Below are positions 32,519-44,763 of a DNA stretch of 64,000 bases, piece after piece (position 1 is the stretch's first letter; each line of letters begins with the position of its first letter). The notes under the pieces were generated by a model, which saw nothing but the letters and a program-made list of their open reading frames with translations, ran no database searches and was not told the DNA's origin. The translations under genes and the position numbers were made by a program. The DNA comes from Hydractinia symbiolongicarpus (lineage: Eukaryota; Cnidaria; Hydrozoa; Anthoathecata; Hydractiniidae): the NCBI RefSeq assembly GCF_029227915.1, contig NC_079877.1, forward strand, positions 24,825,851 to 24,889,850, written 5' to 3'.

Positions 32519-35500
32519 CAGAATTTTTTGTCACATCTTCATACAATGAACTAACCAAATCGTCTGTAGTAACCTTACTTCCAAGCATATCTTCGACCAT
32601 CTCTAGTGGAGGTTTTCCGCCGCCATGTCGTAACATCGCGTTACGGTACCGCTCTCCGGTAGTACGCGATAAAGGATCTGTCTCGAAACAGCTATACCAC
32701 ACACGGGACGCGACAGCTTTTGACCATACATATGCGTAATACTTGGCAGCGTAACTGTGGAAATGACTGAAGCGAAGATGCCAAGAAGTACCTGTACATA
32801 TAAACACAGTATATAATGAACGAAATGAATTATAAAAAACATTCTTTTTATTCAAATACTTAGCTTAAGATCAATGTTACTCAAGTTCCTTATTTTACAG
32901 GCTCAATTGTTGTTTACTTGTTGCTTACCGTAAATCTCCAAATAAACGCTCGGAGCGTTTATTTAATTTTCCGAGTTTTGAGGGGGGGGGGGGGCGTTTA
33001 TTAGAGGGAGGCGTTTAAAAGAGGGAGGCGTTTATTTAATTTCAGTTATAATAATAGCCGTCGTCTGTCTATCTGTGTGTCCGCGAAAGCCGTGTCCCGT
33101 AGCGGAAACACGAAATATTTAAAATGCGCATCAATACCAAATGCGATATATTTCTGCCCACTTTGTTGCAACGGGTTAATTTAAAGGACGAGCGACCCCG
33201 TGGATTTTTCTACGGGTTAACGACTAGTTTCAGTTATAATTCTTTTACACAACAGTTAAAAAATCATTTTCTTCTTCATCACCTTCATCTAGAAGATTAC
33301 CAGGATCATTCGCATCTTCGATGTCAGAATCAGTAGGTTCGAATGGGTTAATTTCATTAGCATCGGTATTATTTACCACCTAAGTTTTGTCTTCCAAAAC
33401 TGATGCGCCGGCAGAACAAGGTTGGGTACTTTTGAAGCAATGAATCTTGTTGTCTTCACTCCCGTCGTTTTTTAGATTTAGGGCACAACCTTTAATAAAT
33501 GAATCAATGATGAGATCTTTTTTATCATTTCCCAAGAACGTAAAATTCATTCTACAACTGTGCATCGCGGGGGTTGTTTCATGTTTCCTCCTACCGCATA
33601 TTGGTGGACACCATTAGCCAACCGCTGGGTCTTTTTGGGGCATTGTTGTTCGCCGTCTGTAAAAGAAGGTATGTAAAAGTTGATACAAAAAAAAACAAGC
33701 TTAAAATTTTTTGGGTAAGGGACATATTAACAGTATAACGTGAAAAACACTGTATTTTTACATGAGTACAAAGGTATTAGTGAGCAGCAAACCCGTTCTA
33801 AATTAACGATTTGGTTCAAAGTAGAGCTCACCTGCATGAGAGATGATTTCTTTTCATAAATTTCTGCAACCACCCGCGACTTGCAATAGATGAATCTTTT
33901 AATTCGTTATTTTCTCAACATGTCTCGTCAAACATAGACTTTGCTTTAAACATGATGAGTTTACGAGAAACACAAAGCATATTACCACGCCGTTCTAGTA
34001 TCCAATTTAGAATATCATCCTCCGGTTGTTGGTCAGTTAACTTTCTACCACCACCCTCGAGCCTCTGACGTTTGTCTTTCATAACTACAATTTTTTCCTT
34101 CTTTTGACGCCATTCTCGTACTCTTTTTACCTCAATCTTGAATTTACAATGCAGCACTTCTGTTTGAATTTATTCTGCAAACGTTCCATAGAATATGTAT
34201 TACGTTTCTGTCCCTTCTGAGATGTTCCTTGTGAAGCCATCTTTGAGAAAGAAAGTTTCGAATGTTTAACGGGTTTAATGTTTACAACATTCGAATGTTT
34301 TGAAAATAAATCATTGAACTTTTTATTTACCAGTAAACGTGAAGACTTTGATTTTAACATGGCTAGAGTAGAGTCTTGGTAAATATCAGCTTCTTCACAG
34401 GGTAAAATACAGAAGTTTAATACGTGGGCATCATGTTTACAAAGCCAACTGGACTCCCGTTTTAAATGAGAAACTGATTGCTAAATCGGACAGTAGAGAT
34501 GAAGCCTTGGAAAATGATAAGTTTGCAATAGTAATTTTTAAAGAAAAGAATGGGGAAACAGAACCGGTTGGGCATGCCCCAATAGAATTATCAAGTCTCC
34601 TTCATGATTTTTTGAACGCTGACCCAAACAGCTTTATAAATGTGACAGTGGTGAGTAAACGTAAGCGCGAAATTGGTTTGGTCGTTCCTGGTAAATTTGA
34701 TTGTTTCACCAATTTCAAACGGATTTCATGTGTATTGGACGAGCAGCTACATCAACGAAAGGACACTTAAAAAACCTTGGAACTTATTCACCAAAAAAAG
34801 TCTTTATACCGGAAGTTTCCTGTACTTTCTTTAAAAAAAAATTTATCACTAATTGGTTTCTCTTCCTTCTCTTGTATCATCTATAAGCTATAAGCATAAT
34901 AGGGGTTGACCCGTTTGCCAGTAGGGATTTATTAATGGGTTTATTAAAAGTGCTTCTATTAAACACCCCTCTCGAGGGGGGCGTTTAATAGAGAGGGCGT
35001 TTATAAAATATTTTGGATTTTAAGGGGGGCGTTTAATAGAGGAAGGCGTTTAAAAGATGGGGGCGTTTATTTGGAGATTTACGGTATTGACTATCTACTT
35101 GGAAAAAACAAATTTACATTAGGAACGAAAATTTTCTAATCTTTTTGTCCGAAAATTTTTCCGTCCGAAATTTGTGTCTGCCGAAAGTTTTATTGTCCGA
35201 AAATTTTGTGTTTTTTATTTTTTTTTTCAAAAGTGGCAGTGCATAGAAATTATATATAGGGTCATCAGAAAATCAATAAAAAATGCAGTTTTTAAACTTA
35301 TTATTTTCGTTATTTTCACATATGGCTGAGGGTCATTTATAAGTTTGATCCTTAGGACCCTTTTTTAGATCTTGATTGAATATATGTAAACTATGAATGC
35401 TTCTAGCCTTTTTTGTATCATTTCCCGTAATCATTACTTTGAAATATTGTTAACATTTGTTCAAAATACTTACCTATACATTTTTGGACTTATAAATCTT

Positions 35501-38500
35501 GTCCGAAAATTTTTCCGCTGAAATAAAAAATGGTGTCCGAAAGTTTTTCAGCCGAAACATTTTCCGCAGAAAATTTTAGTTCTTAATGTACGTGTTGACT
35601 TTCTAAGTCAGTCTAGTACACTAATCACACTGTACCTTCTTTAACCACGCTTGTGCATCTTATAAGATGACTAACAGATTTATCCTTGTTGTTTCGCCTA
35701 AATGTTACTGCGTTTTTTAAAGGATTTCAGCCCGATAAAGATGTTACTTATAAAAGGAAAAACGTGTAATAAATATAAAAAAACTAGGGAAAATTTTAGG
35801 ATTTAATAGTTGTTGACGAAATTCTTTAGCGTCCTAGTTAATGTTTTAAAATTGTGAGAGTACGAGAAAAACCATTTTTTGTGAAGTCTTTTTAAAACAT
35901 ACGTACGCAGTAGCTGGAGATTCTGAACAATTATTACAAAGTCATCGTATACTTCTAACAACACATATGACAATCCACACATATGTTTCTATAAAACCGT
36001 CTTATATGACGCTCGGAAGCTAATAATCTTAATATGGCGGCAAAACAAATTTAAAAATTGCAGTACTAACCTGGAACATGTGTTATCGGTGAGTATTGTT
36101 GATGAAGATCATTCAAAACTTCAGTTGTAGATTTACCCAGTGGATGAACGCCATGAAACCTTTGATCAACAATAGAATAGAACGTTTGTACTTGTAGGTC
36201 TATAGCTGAAAACTGTTTCTTCGAAGATATCAAACCTATGAGAAATAGGATTAAGTAAATTACAAATTTACAGACAAAAGCAACGTTTAACTTGACAATT
36301 TTTATGTCCTCGATGTTTTAGTCATTGCACGGTATTAGGGAAATTGTTATTTTATAAAAGACTTCTATGAACAGGCTAATGTTTCAGGTATAACTTAATC
36401 TCGTTTTTTCACTTTTTAAGTACACCCAAAACAACTAATTTTTTAACTTACTGTACTATATTTATTAAAGCAAGTTGCTTAAAATGTTAAAAAATGAGTT
36501 ACCACTCTTATTTTGAGCCTAAACTGACAAACACGTTAAAAACATGAATTAATATTTCGATTTCGCGAGAACTTACTTTCGCGAAAAATGATGAAAATCC
36601 TTAAAAACAAAAGATTTTAAGGATTGTCATAGCATTCTTAACATTTTGAGCATTTCACAATTGTAGCAGAAATTTGGCAGAAATTAATTTTCGCAAAAAT
36701 CTATTCCCTGAAAATAGGCATGATTATTTCTAACTGGAAAAAGAAATCACCGTTCATGAGATCTTCCGGCAATGACTGTCCAGTTTTGTAGTGTTTAGCA
36801 TATAAGCGAATAATCCTAGGATCCATCGCAAAATATTCCATTAGGATAGATGGTACCTCGGCAAAATCAGTAGGGCAACGTGTTCCCGTTACATGCTGAT
36901 ATCTAAATAAATCAAAACAAATTGTTGATCACTTGGCGATAGTCTATTGGCTGGTTAAGCAACAGGGTGTCTCGCAGAGATAATATTATTGCCAAACGTA
37001 TTCGCATGAAAAACATCTGAAAAAAATGCGTCGTTCGTTTGGTTCAAAGCAGGTTAGTAGGGAAATACCATCTGCTTATAAAGGATACTATTGATAAGGC
37101 ATGTTATTTAATGTTTTCACCAGTGTATTATCGTTTATGGTAAAATCAATTTTCAATGGAAATTATACTGACAATGTGATACCAGAGCGGGTTCCTTAAG
37201 CATCCATCTTCCTCTTAAGCAGCCGAATTAGTGTACTTTGCGCATTGGAGCTTTGTTGGCTTTGGAGTAGCGTCCTACAGCTTGTCGGTTCTGGATTTTG
37301 TCGATCTTTACATGAACCCGGTAGGAAATTTATCAGAAATAAGAACATAGTTTCGTTTCACACCCGAAATGAAAATTCATGCAGAGACTGCCTTAGTGAA
37401 TGCAAAAACTGCAGCATATTGTATGTTACCTAACATCATCTAGCTGTTACTTTTTTGTGCCTGTGTTTAGTTATCCCATGCTTTGTTTTTATCTTTAAAA
37501 ATCCACGCCAGTTGATTGGTTAAAAACCTCATTCCATTCACGCGGCGAACAAGGTGAGACACAACAAACAAAAAGTTTATGTTTTCGACAAAAGTTTTCG
37601 TGAATTATTTTTACCTATGCTTTTAGTAATAGAATCACACCTTCAGGCAATCAATTATTTGGGTAACTTAAAATGTTTACACGCTAAAACGACCTTCACA
37701 AGAAGGCAAACAACATAGCTGCATCAATGTTGACATTTTGTCGCACAAATATTTTTCACACGAACTTTCATTCATCTTGACGTTTTTGTTGTTGCTCGAG
37801 GACATTATTTTGACATAGTTAATTTTAAATGTATGAGCATTTGAATGTTGTCAATGTTTGTTATTTTTACAAAACTTGTTTAGCGCACAGTTGATTGCTC
37901 GGTTAAAACATCATGAATCAATGAACCAGTCCAGGTTTCAATGCAGTAAAGTGTGGAACTTAGGCATGGCTTCTGAATATATAGTAACAGATAGAGAGAA
38001 AGACATTTATTGTTTCGTTTCTTCCTAATACTGAATCGCCTCTTTTAATCTGAAAATACTCTTTTTGGCTGATTTACACTTACAAGAGAGTACTAAGATT
38101 AAAAAACACGGTTAGAGAAATCTTAACAAGCAAATCCGATTGCCATATTAAACATGAGCTCTTGACAAACATTAAATGATTACTAAAGTCATTACGTCTA
38201 CGTGCAAAAAGCAAAGATTTGCTATACAGCACTTATATCGGTGGTATGAGTTTAAATGATTACATACTGATTTTAGTGGTATGACTTTAAAGATTTATTA
38301 CTGATATCAGTGGTATGACTTTTAAGATTTGATGCTGAATCAGTGGTAGGAGTTTTAAGATTTGATGCTGATATCAGTGGTATGAGTTTAAAGATTTGAT
38401 GCTGATATCAGTGGTATGAGTTTAAAGATTTGATGCTGATATCAGTGGTATGACTTTTAAGATTTGATGCTGATATCAGTGGTATGAGTTTAAAGATTTG

Positions 38501-41500
38501 ATGCTGATATCAGTGGTATGAGTTTTAAGATTTGATGCTGATATCAGTGGTATGAGTTTTGAGGTTTGATGCTGATATCAGTGGTACGAGTTTTAAAATT
38601 TGATGCTGATATCAGTGGTATGACTTTTAAGATTTGATGCTGATATCAGTGGTATGAGTTTAAAGATTTGATGCTGATATCAGTGGTATGACTTTTAAGA
38701 TTTGATGCTGATATCAGTGGTATGAGTTTTGAGGTTTGATGCTGATATCAGTGGTACGAGTTTTAAAATTTGATGCTGATATCAGTGGTATGACTTTAAA
38801 GATTTGATGCTGATATCAGTGATGTGATTTTAATGATGTGATGCTGATATCAGTGGTATGAGTTTAAAAATTTGATGCTGATATCAGTGGTATGAGTTTT
38901 GAGGTTTGATGCTAATATCAGTGGTATGAGTTTTAAGATTTGATGCTGATATCAGTGGTATGACTTTAAAGATTTGATGCTGATATCAGTGATGTGATTT
39001 TAATGATGTGATGCTGATATCAGTGGTATGAGTTTAAAAATTTGATGCTGATATCAGTGGTATGAGTTTTGAGGTTTGATGCTGATATCAGTGGTATGAG
39101 TTTAATGATTTGATGCTGATATCAGTGGTATGAGTTTAAAAATTTGATGCTGATATCAGTGATGTGATTTTAATGATTTAATGCTGATATCAGTGGTATG
39201 ACTTTAAAGATTTATTACTGATATCAGTGGTATGACTTTTAAGATTTATTACTGATATCAGTGGTATGACTTTTAAGATTTGATGCTGAATCAGTGGTAG
39301 GAGTTTTAAGATTTGATGCTAATATCAGTGGTATGACTTTAAAGATTTGATGCTGATATCAGTGGTATGAGTTTAAAAATTTGATGCTGATATCAGTGGT
39401 ATGAGTTTTGAGGTTTGATGCTGATATCAGTGGTACGAGTTTTAAAATTTGATGCTGATATCAGTGGTATGACTTTAAAGATTTGATGCTGATATCAGTG
39501 ATGTGATTTTAATGATGTGATGCTGATATCAGTGGTATGAGTTTAAAAATTTGATGCTGATATCAGTGGTATGAGTTTTGAGGTTTGATGCTAATATCAG
39601 TGGTATGAGTTTTAAGATTTGATGCTGATATCAGTGGTATGACTTTAAAGATTTGATGCTGATATCAGTGATGTGATTTTAATGATGTGATGCTGATATC
39701 AGTGGTATGAGTTTAAAAATTTGATGCTGATATCAGTGGTATGAGTTTTGAGGTTTGATGCTGATATCAGTGGTATGAGTTTAATGATTTGATGCTGATA
39801 TCAGTGGTATGAGTTTAAAAATTTGATGCTGATATCAGTGGTATGAGTTTTGAGGTTTGATGCTGATATCAGTGGTATGAGTTTAAAGATTTGATGCTGA
39901 TATCAGTGGTATGAGTTTTAAGATTTGATGCTGATATCAGTGGTACGAGTTTAAAAATTTGATGCTGATATCAGTGGTATGAGTTTTGAGAGTTGATGCT
40001 GATATCAGTGGTATGAGTTTTAAGAGTTGATGCTAATATCAGTGGTATGAGTTTAAAGATTTGATGCTGATATCAGTGGTATGACTTTAAAGAGTTGATG
40101 CTGATATCAGTGGTATGACTTTTAAGATTTGATGCTGATATCAGTGATGTGAGTTTTAAGAGTTGATGCTGATATCAGTGGTAGGAGTTTTAAGATTTAA
40201 TGCTGATATCAGTGGTATGAGTTTAATGATTTGATTCTGATATCAGTGGTACGAGTTTTAAGATTTGATGCTGATATCAGTGGTACGAGTTTTAAGATTT
40301 GATGCTGATATCAGTGGTATGAGTTTAATGATTTGATGCTGATATCAGTGGTATGAGTTTTAAGAGTTGATGCTAATATCAGTGGTATGAATTTTAAGAG
40401 TTGATGCTAATATCAGTGGTATGAGTTTTAAGAGTTGATGCTAATATCAGTGGTATGAGTTTAAAGATTTGATGCTGATATCAGTGGTATGAGTTTTAAG
40501 AGTTGATGCTAATATCAGTGGTATGAGTTTAAAGATTTGATGCTGATATCAGTGGTATGAGTTTTGAGGTTTGATGCTGATATCAGTGGTATGAGTTTAA
40601 AAATTTGATGCTGATATCAGTGGTATGAGTTTTGAGAGTTGATGCTGATATCAGTGGTATGAGTTTTAAGAGTTGATGCTAATATCAGTGGTATGAGTTT
40701 AAAGATTTGATGCTGATATCAGTGGTATGAGTTTAATGATTTGATTCTGATATCAGTGGTACGAGTTTTAAGATTTGATGCTGAAATCAGTGGTATGAGT
40801 TTTAGGAGTTGATGCTGATATCAGTGGTATGAGTTTAATGATTTGATGCTGATATCAGTGGTATGACTTTAAAGATTTAATGCTGATATCAGTGGTATGA
40901 GTTTAATGATTTGATTCTGATATCAGTGGTACGAGTTTTAAGATTTGATGCTGATATTAGTGGTATGAGTTTAATGATTTGATGCTGATATCAGTGGTAT
41001 GAGTTTTAAGAGTTGATGCTAATATCAGTGGTATGAATTTTAAGAGTTGATGCTAATATCAGTGGTATGAGTTTTAAGAGTTGATGCTAATATCAGTGGT
41101 ATGAGTTTAAAGATTTGATGCTGATATCAGTGGTATGACTTTAAAGATTTGATGCTGATATCAGTGGTATGAGTTTAATGATTTGATGCTGATATCAGTG
41201 GTATGAGTTTTAAGAGTTGATGCTGATATCAGTGATGTGAGTTTTAAGAGTTGATGCTGATATCAGTGGTATGACTTTAAAGATTTAATGCTGATATCAG
41301 TGGTATGAGTTTAAAAATTTAATGCTGATATCAGTGGTATGAGTTTAAAGATTTGATGCTGATATCAGTGGTGCTAGTTTAATGATTTGATGCTGATATC
41401 AGTGGTATGAGTTTTAAGATTTAATGCTGATATCAGTGGTACGAGTTTTAAGATTTGATGCTGATATCAGTGGTATGAGTTTAAAGATTTAATGCCGATA

Positions 41501-44500
41501 TCAGTGGTGCGAGTTTTAAGATTTAATGCTGATATCAATGATGTGATTTTAATGATTTAATGCTGATATCAGTGGTATGACTTTAAAGATTTAATGCTGA
41601 TATCAGTGGTATGAGTTTAAAGATTTGATGCTGATATCAGTGGTATGACTTTAGATTTAATGCTGATATCAGTGGTATGAGTTTAAAAATTTAATGCTGA
41701 TATCAGTGGTATGAGTTTAATGATTTGATGCTGATATCAGTGGTACGAGTTTAATGATTTGATGCTGATATCAGTGGTATGAGTTTAAAAATTTGATGCT
41801 GATATCAGTGGTATGAGTTTTGAGAGTTGATGATAATATTAGTGGTATGAGTTTTGAGAGTTGATGCTAATATCAGTGGTATAAGTTTAAAAATTTGATG
41901 CTGATATCAGTGGTATGAATTTTAAGATTTGATGCTGATATCAGTGGTATGAGTTTTGAGAGTTGATGCTGATATCAGTGGTATGAGTTTAAAGATTTGA
42001 TGCTGATATCAGTGGTATGAGTTTAAAAATTTCATGCTGATATCAGTGATGTGAGTTTTAAGATTTGATGCTGATATCAGTGGTATGAGTTTTAAGATTT
42101 GATGCTGATATCAGTGGTATGAGTTTTAAGATTTGATGCTGATATCAGTGGTATGAGTTTTAAGATTTGATGCTAATATCAGTGGTATGAGTTTTAAGAG
42201 TTGATGCTAATATCAGTGGTATGAGTTTAATGATTTGATGCTGATATCAGTGGTATGAGTTTTGAGAGTTGATGCTGATATCAGTGGTATGAGTTTAAAG
42301 ATTCGATGCTGATATCAGTGGTACGAGTTTTAAGATTTAATGCTGATATCAGTGGTATCAATACATTATCAGAAATTTGAGCGAATTTCGCAAATTGATA
42401 TTTCATTCTTGAAATTTTTCATTGGCTCATTTGCGAAATTAATTCTGCTGAAAAAACCCATCTTAAGCTTGATGTCAGATATTTACTAATTTCCCAAAGT
42501 TTATTTAAATTTATCTTATTTGTTTTCGTTTTTAGAGTTTTAACTTTGCGTTTGTTACGGAAAGGCGTTTGAGCAAAACTAAATTTCAACGAAAAATCTA
42601 ACCTCGATTGATCCACAAAAGTAAAACCCCACAAATTACTTAAGGTTTCTCGAATGCCGTAATTCGCAGAAACATTCTGGCATTAAGGAGATTTAAAGAG
42701 TGGATGCTGATATCGTTAGCACAATATTAACGATTTAGGCCTGGTATCAGTGGATAACGTTTTAAGATTTGACGCTAATTTGTGGAAGGACTCTTTAAAT
42801 CCACTCCAACAAAACTACAGACAATTTAATCTAGACATAGCATTTTCTGTTTCATTGCAAAGTAAAACTACGTTATAAATACCTTGCTCTACCAAGCATT
42901 GAATGCATGGCATGTCCCATTTCGTGGAATAAATTTTCAACCATTCCTTGAGACAGCAATGACGGAGTATCGAAAGCAGGTGGTGAAAAGTTACACATCA
43001 AACTCACAACAGGTAACTGGTAAGAGCCATCTGGTAGTAATTTACCTCCTGAAAATACAATTTTAATTGTTCCCTTACATACATTTTATATGATGCATAA
43101 ATACAAGCTCAAGGGTAACCAATTTGTACAGAACTGTTTACAATTTCTTTTGACTTTTTCATTGCCAAAACAGCTACTAAGAGTGGTGCATTTATATCTC
43201 CAATTGCATTCAACTGCGCGAACTGTCTAATACAACAACATTTTTGTACTGGCACTATCAGAAAGGATAGCGCACAAAAATATTTAGGCAGGGAAAAAAC
43301 CCTGTAATCTTCTGTCTGAAGGCTTAAAGGTAAAAAAATCAATGAAAATAAGTTACTTTAGCGTGTTTCTGCACACAACAATGCTACATAAACATATCAT
43401 AAATAACAATAAAAGATAGTTAAAACATACCACGAATTGTAAAGTGGCAATCTTGAGGCAATTTTCCAGGGCGTTGAAAAAAATCACAGTAGATATATCC
43501 CAAAACACCTTCATTTTCATGTTTAACCTCAAGCTTTTGTACATCTGGTGACCAAACCTCTCCAGCGCTAGCTTCAACAGCATTTAAAGTAACTCCATAT
43601 AAAGAATTAAAAATGATATTTAGTCCTTCCATACACGCACCAACAGAAAAATATTCACTAATTTTCTTAGAATTTATATTGTATGTATGTGAAGTTATTA
43701 AGCCAGTGTACAGTTTTAAGTCCCACGGATTTACATTCCTTTCATCCAGAGAATGATAGGTCTTTTTGTAATGCCTTATAACGTCCAGTTCCTTTTGTAA
43801 AGGTCTTTCCAGCATTTCTAAAGTACTTTCTAAAAACGTGTTAACATTTTCTGGACATGAAGCCATGGTCCCCTTTAGAGTTCGATGAGCAAAGGAGTTA
43901 AATCCAAGTATAGATGCTAACCGGTGTCGTATATGTAATAAGTTCTCGAATAAGTTTAATTGCTCATTACAAGGAGACATGTAGGCTGTGTAACAAAATT
44001 CACGAAGACTTGCTTCATTTGAATCACTATACATACCGTCAACAATAATAGAATTGTTCTGAATAGCATAAGGAATCTTTAGGTCACGTGGCCATTCACT
44101 GATCGGAAACATTCTTGGAAGAGTCGTATTTTGAGTAAACTGTGCACCGATTATTAAAATGGCTTCATGCAACTCAACTGCCATTTTGCGTTTTTGCTCA
44201 TCCAGATGAATTCCACTCTGTTCAAAATCAAACAAAAACAAATCTGCAACAATTTTGGAAACTGAATCCATACTGTTAGCATTGTGCAAAGACGCATTTT
44301 TCAATGCTTTATATAACTCGTAATGAGTATTTAGTTTCTCTACGAACCCCCCAATTTCAAAGGATGCACTTTCTGCTGCTTTCGCAAAATCTTCATCCGG
44401 GTGTGCTAACCGCACAAATTCAGCTAAATCGGCAACTTTGCATAATTCATTCGATAAAGTATCAAATACTGTCACAGTATCTGCGGAGGGTGAAATCTGT

Positions 44501-44763
44501 ATAGCTTCCGTCACTAAGTCATTAGCAGAGACTAAAACTTTCTCCTTCAAGTTATAAAAACCTTCACTAGTTTTCAATTCAGGTATACCAAACAATCCAG
44601 TATTATTTTTTTGACTTGTAGCATTTAAAGTCACAGGACTATCAAATGCTCCAGCTAATGGCGAAAGTGTATTGACGCTAACATTAATAGTTTTACATAT
44701 ACTACTTGTCACTGGTTTAAAATGCTTTGATTGACGTAACACATTAGTCAACAATTTACTCAT
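32514..44763 (-). CDS. MIPEP: Mitochondrial intermediate peptidase (M3 metallopeptidase)
   Basis: Five exons on the minus strand: 44763-43431, 43048-42883, 36902-36751, 36235-36071 and 32791-32514. They total 2,094 nt, 697 residues, close to the 713 of human MIPEP. All introns are GT-AG and phases agree (1, 2, 1, 1). The enzyme removes an octapeptide from MPP-processed precursors in the mitochondrial matrix. The N-terminus is basic and hydroxylated ([20 protein letters not shown]), a plausible presequence. [29 protein letters not shown]-like VGACMEGLN and [10 protein letters not shown] are family blocks. The zinc site is complete: HEMGH at residues 486-490 and the third ligand Glu at 515 in DFAEVPS. 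The C-terminal exon holds RAVAS-like KAVAS and MLRHGGG. Introns 2 and 4 carry a 4.1-kb minisatellite and transposons. No defect is seen, so I expect a working gene. Confidence 0.95.
33046..33227 (+). mobile_element. Mini-Helitron-like repeat inside the pogo-type element
   Basis: It runs from TTATAATAATAGCCGTCGTC to the hairpin CCCGTGGATTTTTCTACGGG, then TTAACGACTAG followed by T. TTTCAGTTATAAT occurs on both sides, which a Helitron would not normally create; this could be chance or a sign of another insertion mechanism. Confidence 0.55.
33380..34360 (-). pseudogene. pogo/Tigger-type transposase remnant
   Basis: Read on the minus strand, 34360-34127 holds a basic N-terminus with [15 protein letters not shown] frameshift leads to 34157-33915 with [34 protein letters not shown] and [14 protein letters not shown], which matches the CENP-B/pogo helix-turn-helix. 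After a gap, 33565-33380 gives [20 protein letters not shown], the typical C-terminal end of pogo-type DDE transposases. The catalytic middle is deleted, so this copy cannot transpose itself. Confidence 0.7.
35116..35589. mobile_element. MITE-like element with CCGAAAATTTT-rich inverted ends, MIPEP intron 4
   Basis: Terminal inverted repeats match at 19 of 21 bases (ACATTAGGAACGAAAA on the left against ACATTAAGAACTAAAA on the reversed right end). Behind them are clusters of GTCCGAAAATTTTTCCG in opposite orientation. The length is 474 bp, with no coding. TTA adjoins both sides if the ends are taken 6 bp further in. The remaining intron sequence shows nothing else clear. Confidence 0.55.
36550..36720. 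repeat. TTCGCGAA-rich dispersed repeat, MIPEP intron 3
   Basis: Contains TTCGATTTCGCGAGAACTTA, TTCGCGAAAAATGATG and TTAATTTTCGCAAAAATC. Same type as 26997-27190; it ends about 30 bases before the MIPEP exon at 36751. Confidence 0.4.
38230..42360. repeat. Minisatellite, about 120 units of 34 bp, in MIPEP intron 2
   Basis: About 4.1 kb of unbroken tandem repeats. The consensus unit is GATTTGATGCTGATATCAG followed by TGGTATGAGTTTTAA, with centre CTGATATCAG, a perfect 10-bp palindrome present in almost every unit. Variants (GGTACGAG, GATGTGAT, TGATTCTG, GCTAATATC, GCTGAATCAG) serve as markers and show larger duplications: a block at 38731 recurs at 39410, one at 40228 recurs at 40908 (both shifted by about 680 bp = 20 units), and the GCTGAATCAG variant recurs at 38334 and 39285. 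It lies wholly inside intron 2. No reading frame is intended. Confidence 0.97.
42370..42460. repeat. TTCGCGAA-type dispersed repeat beside the minisatellite
   Basis: GAGCGAATTTCGCAAATTGA and TTTGCGAAATTAATTCTGCT form a loose inverted pair right after the array ends. Confidence 0.35.
42700..42790. repeat. Degraded minisatellite units outside the main array
   Basis: GGATGCTGATATCGTTAGCA, CTGGTATCAGTGGATAACG and TTTTAAGATTTGACGCTAA are recognisable but decayed copies of the 34-bp unit, about 350 bp beyond the array and 100 bp before MIPEP exon 2. Confidence 0.65.

Larger units (their letters stand above)
32928..35084 (-). mobile_element. pogo-type DNA transposon, inactive, in MIPEP intron 4
   Basis: The ends are TA-CCGTAAATCTCC on the left and GGAGATTTACGG-TA on the right, perfect inverted ends with the TA duplication typical of Tc1/mariner/pogo. 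Inside each end are repeated GGGGCGTTTAATAGAG-type motifs. A minus-strand transposase remnant is at 33380-34360. A mini-Helitron (33046-33227) has inserted near the left end. Length 2,157 bp. The element at 1659-2415 has related ends. Confidence 0.75.

Noticed and set aside
38230-42360. Regular repeats looking like a CRISPR array
   Set aside because: Units are directly contiguous with no unique spacers, the host is eukaryotic, and the array lies in an intron; it is a minisatellite.
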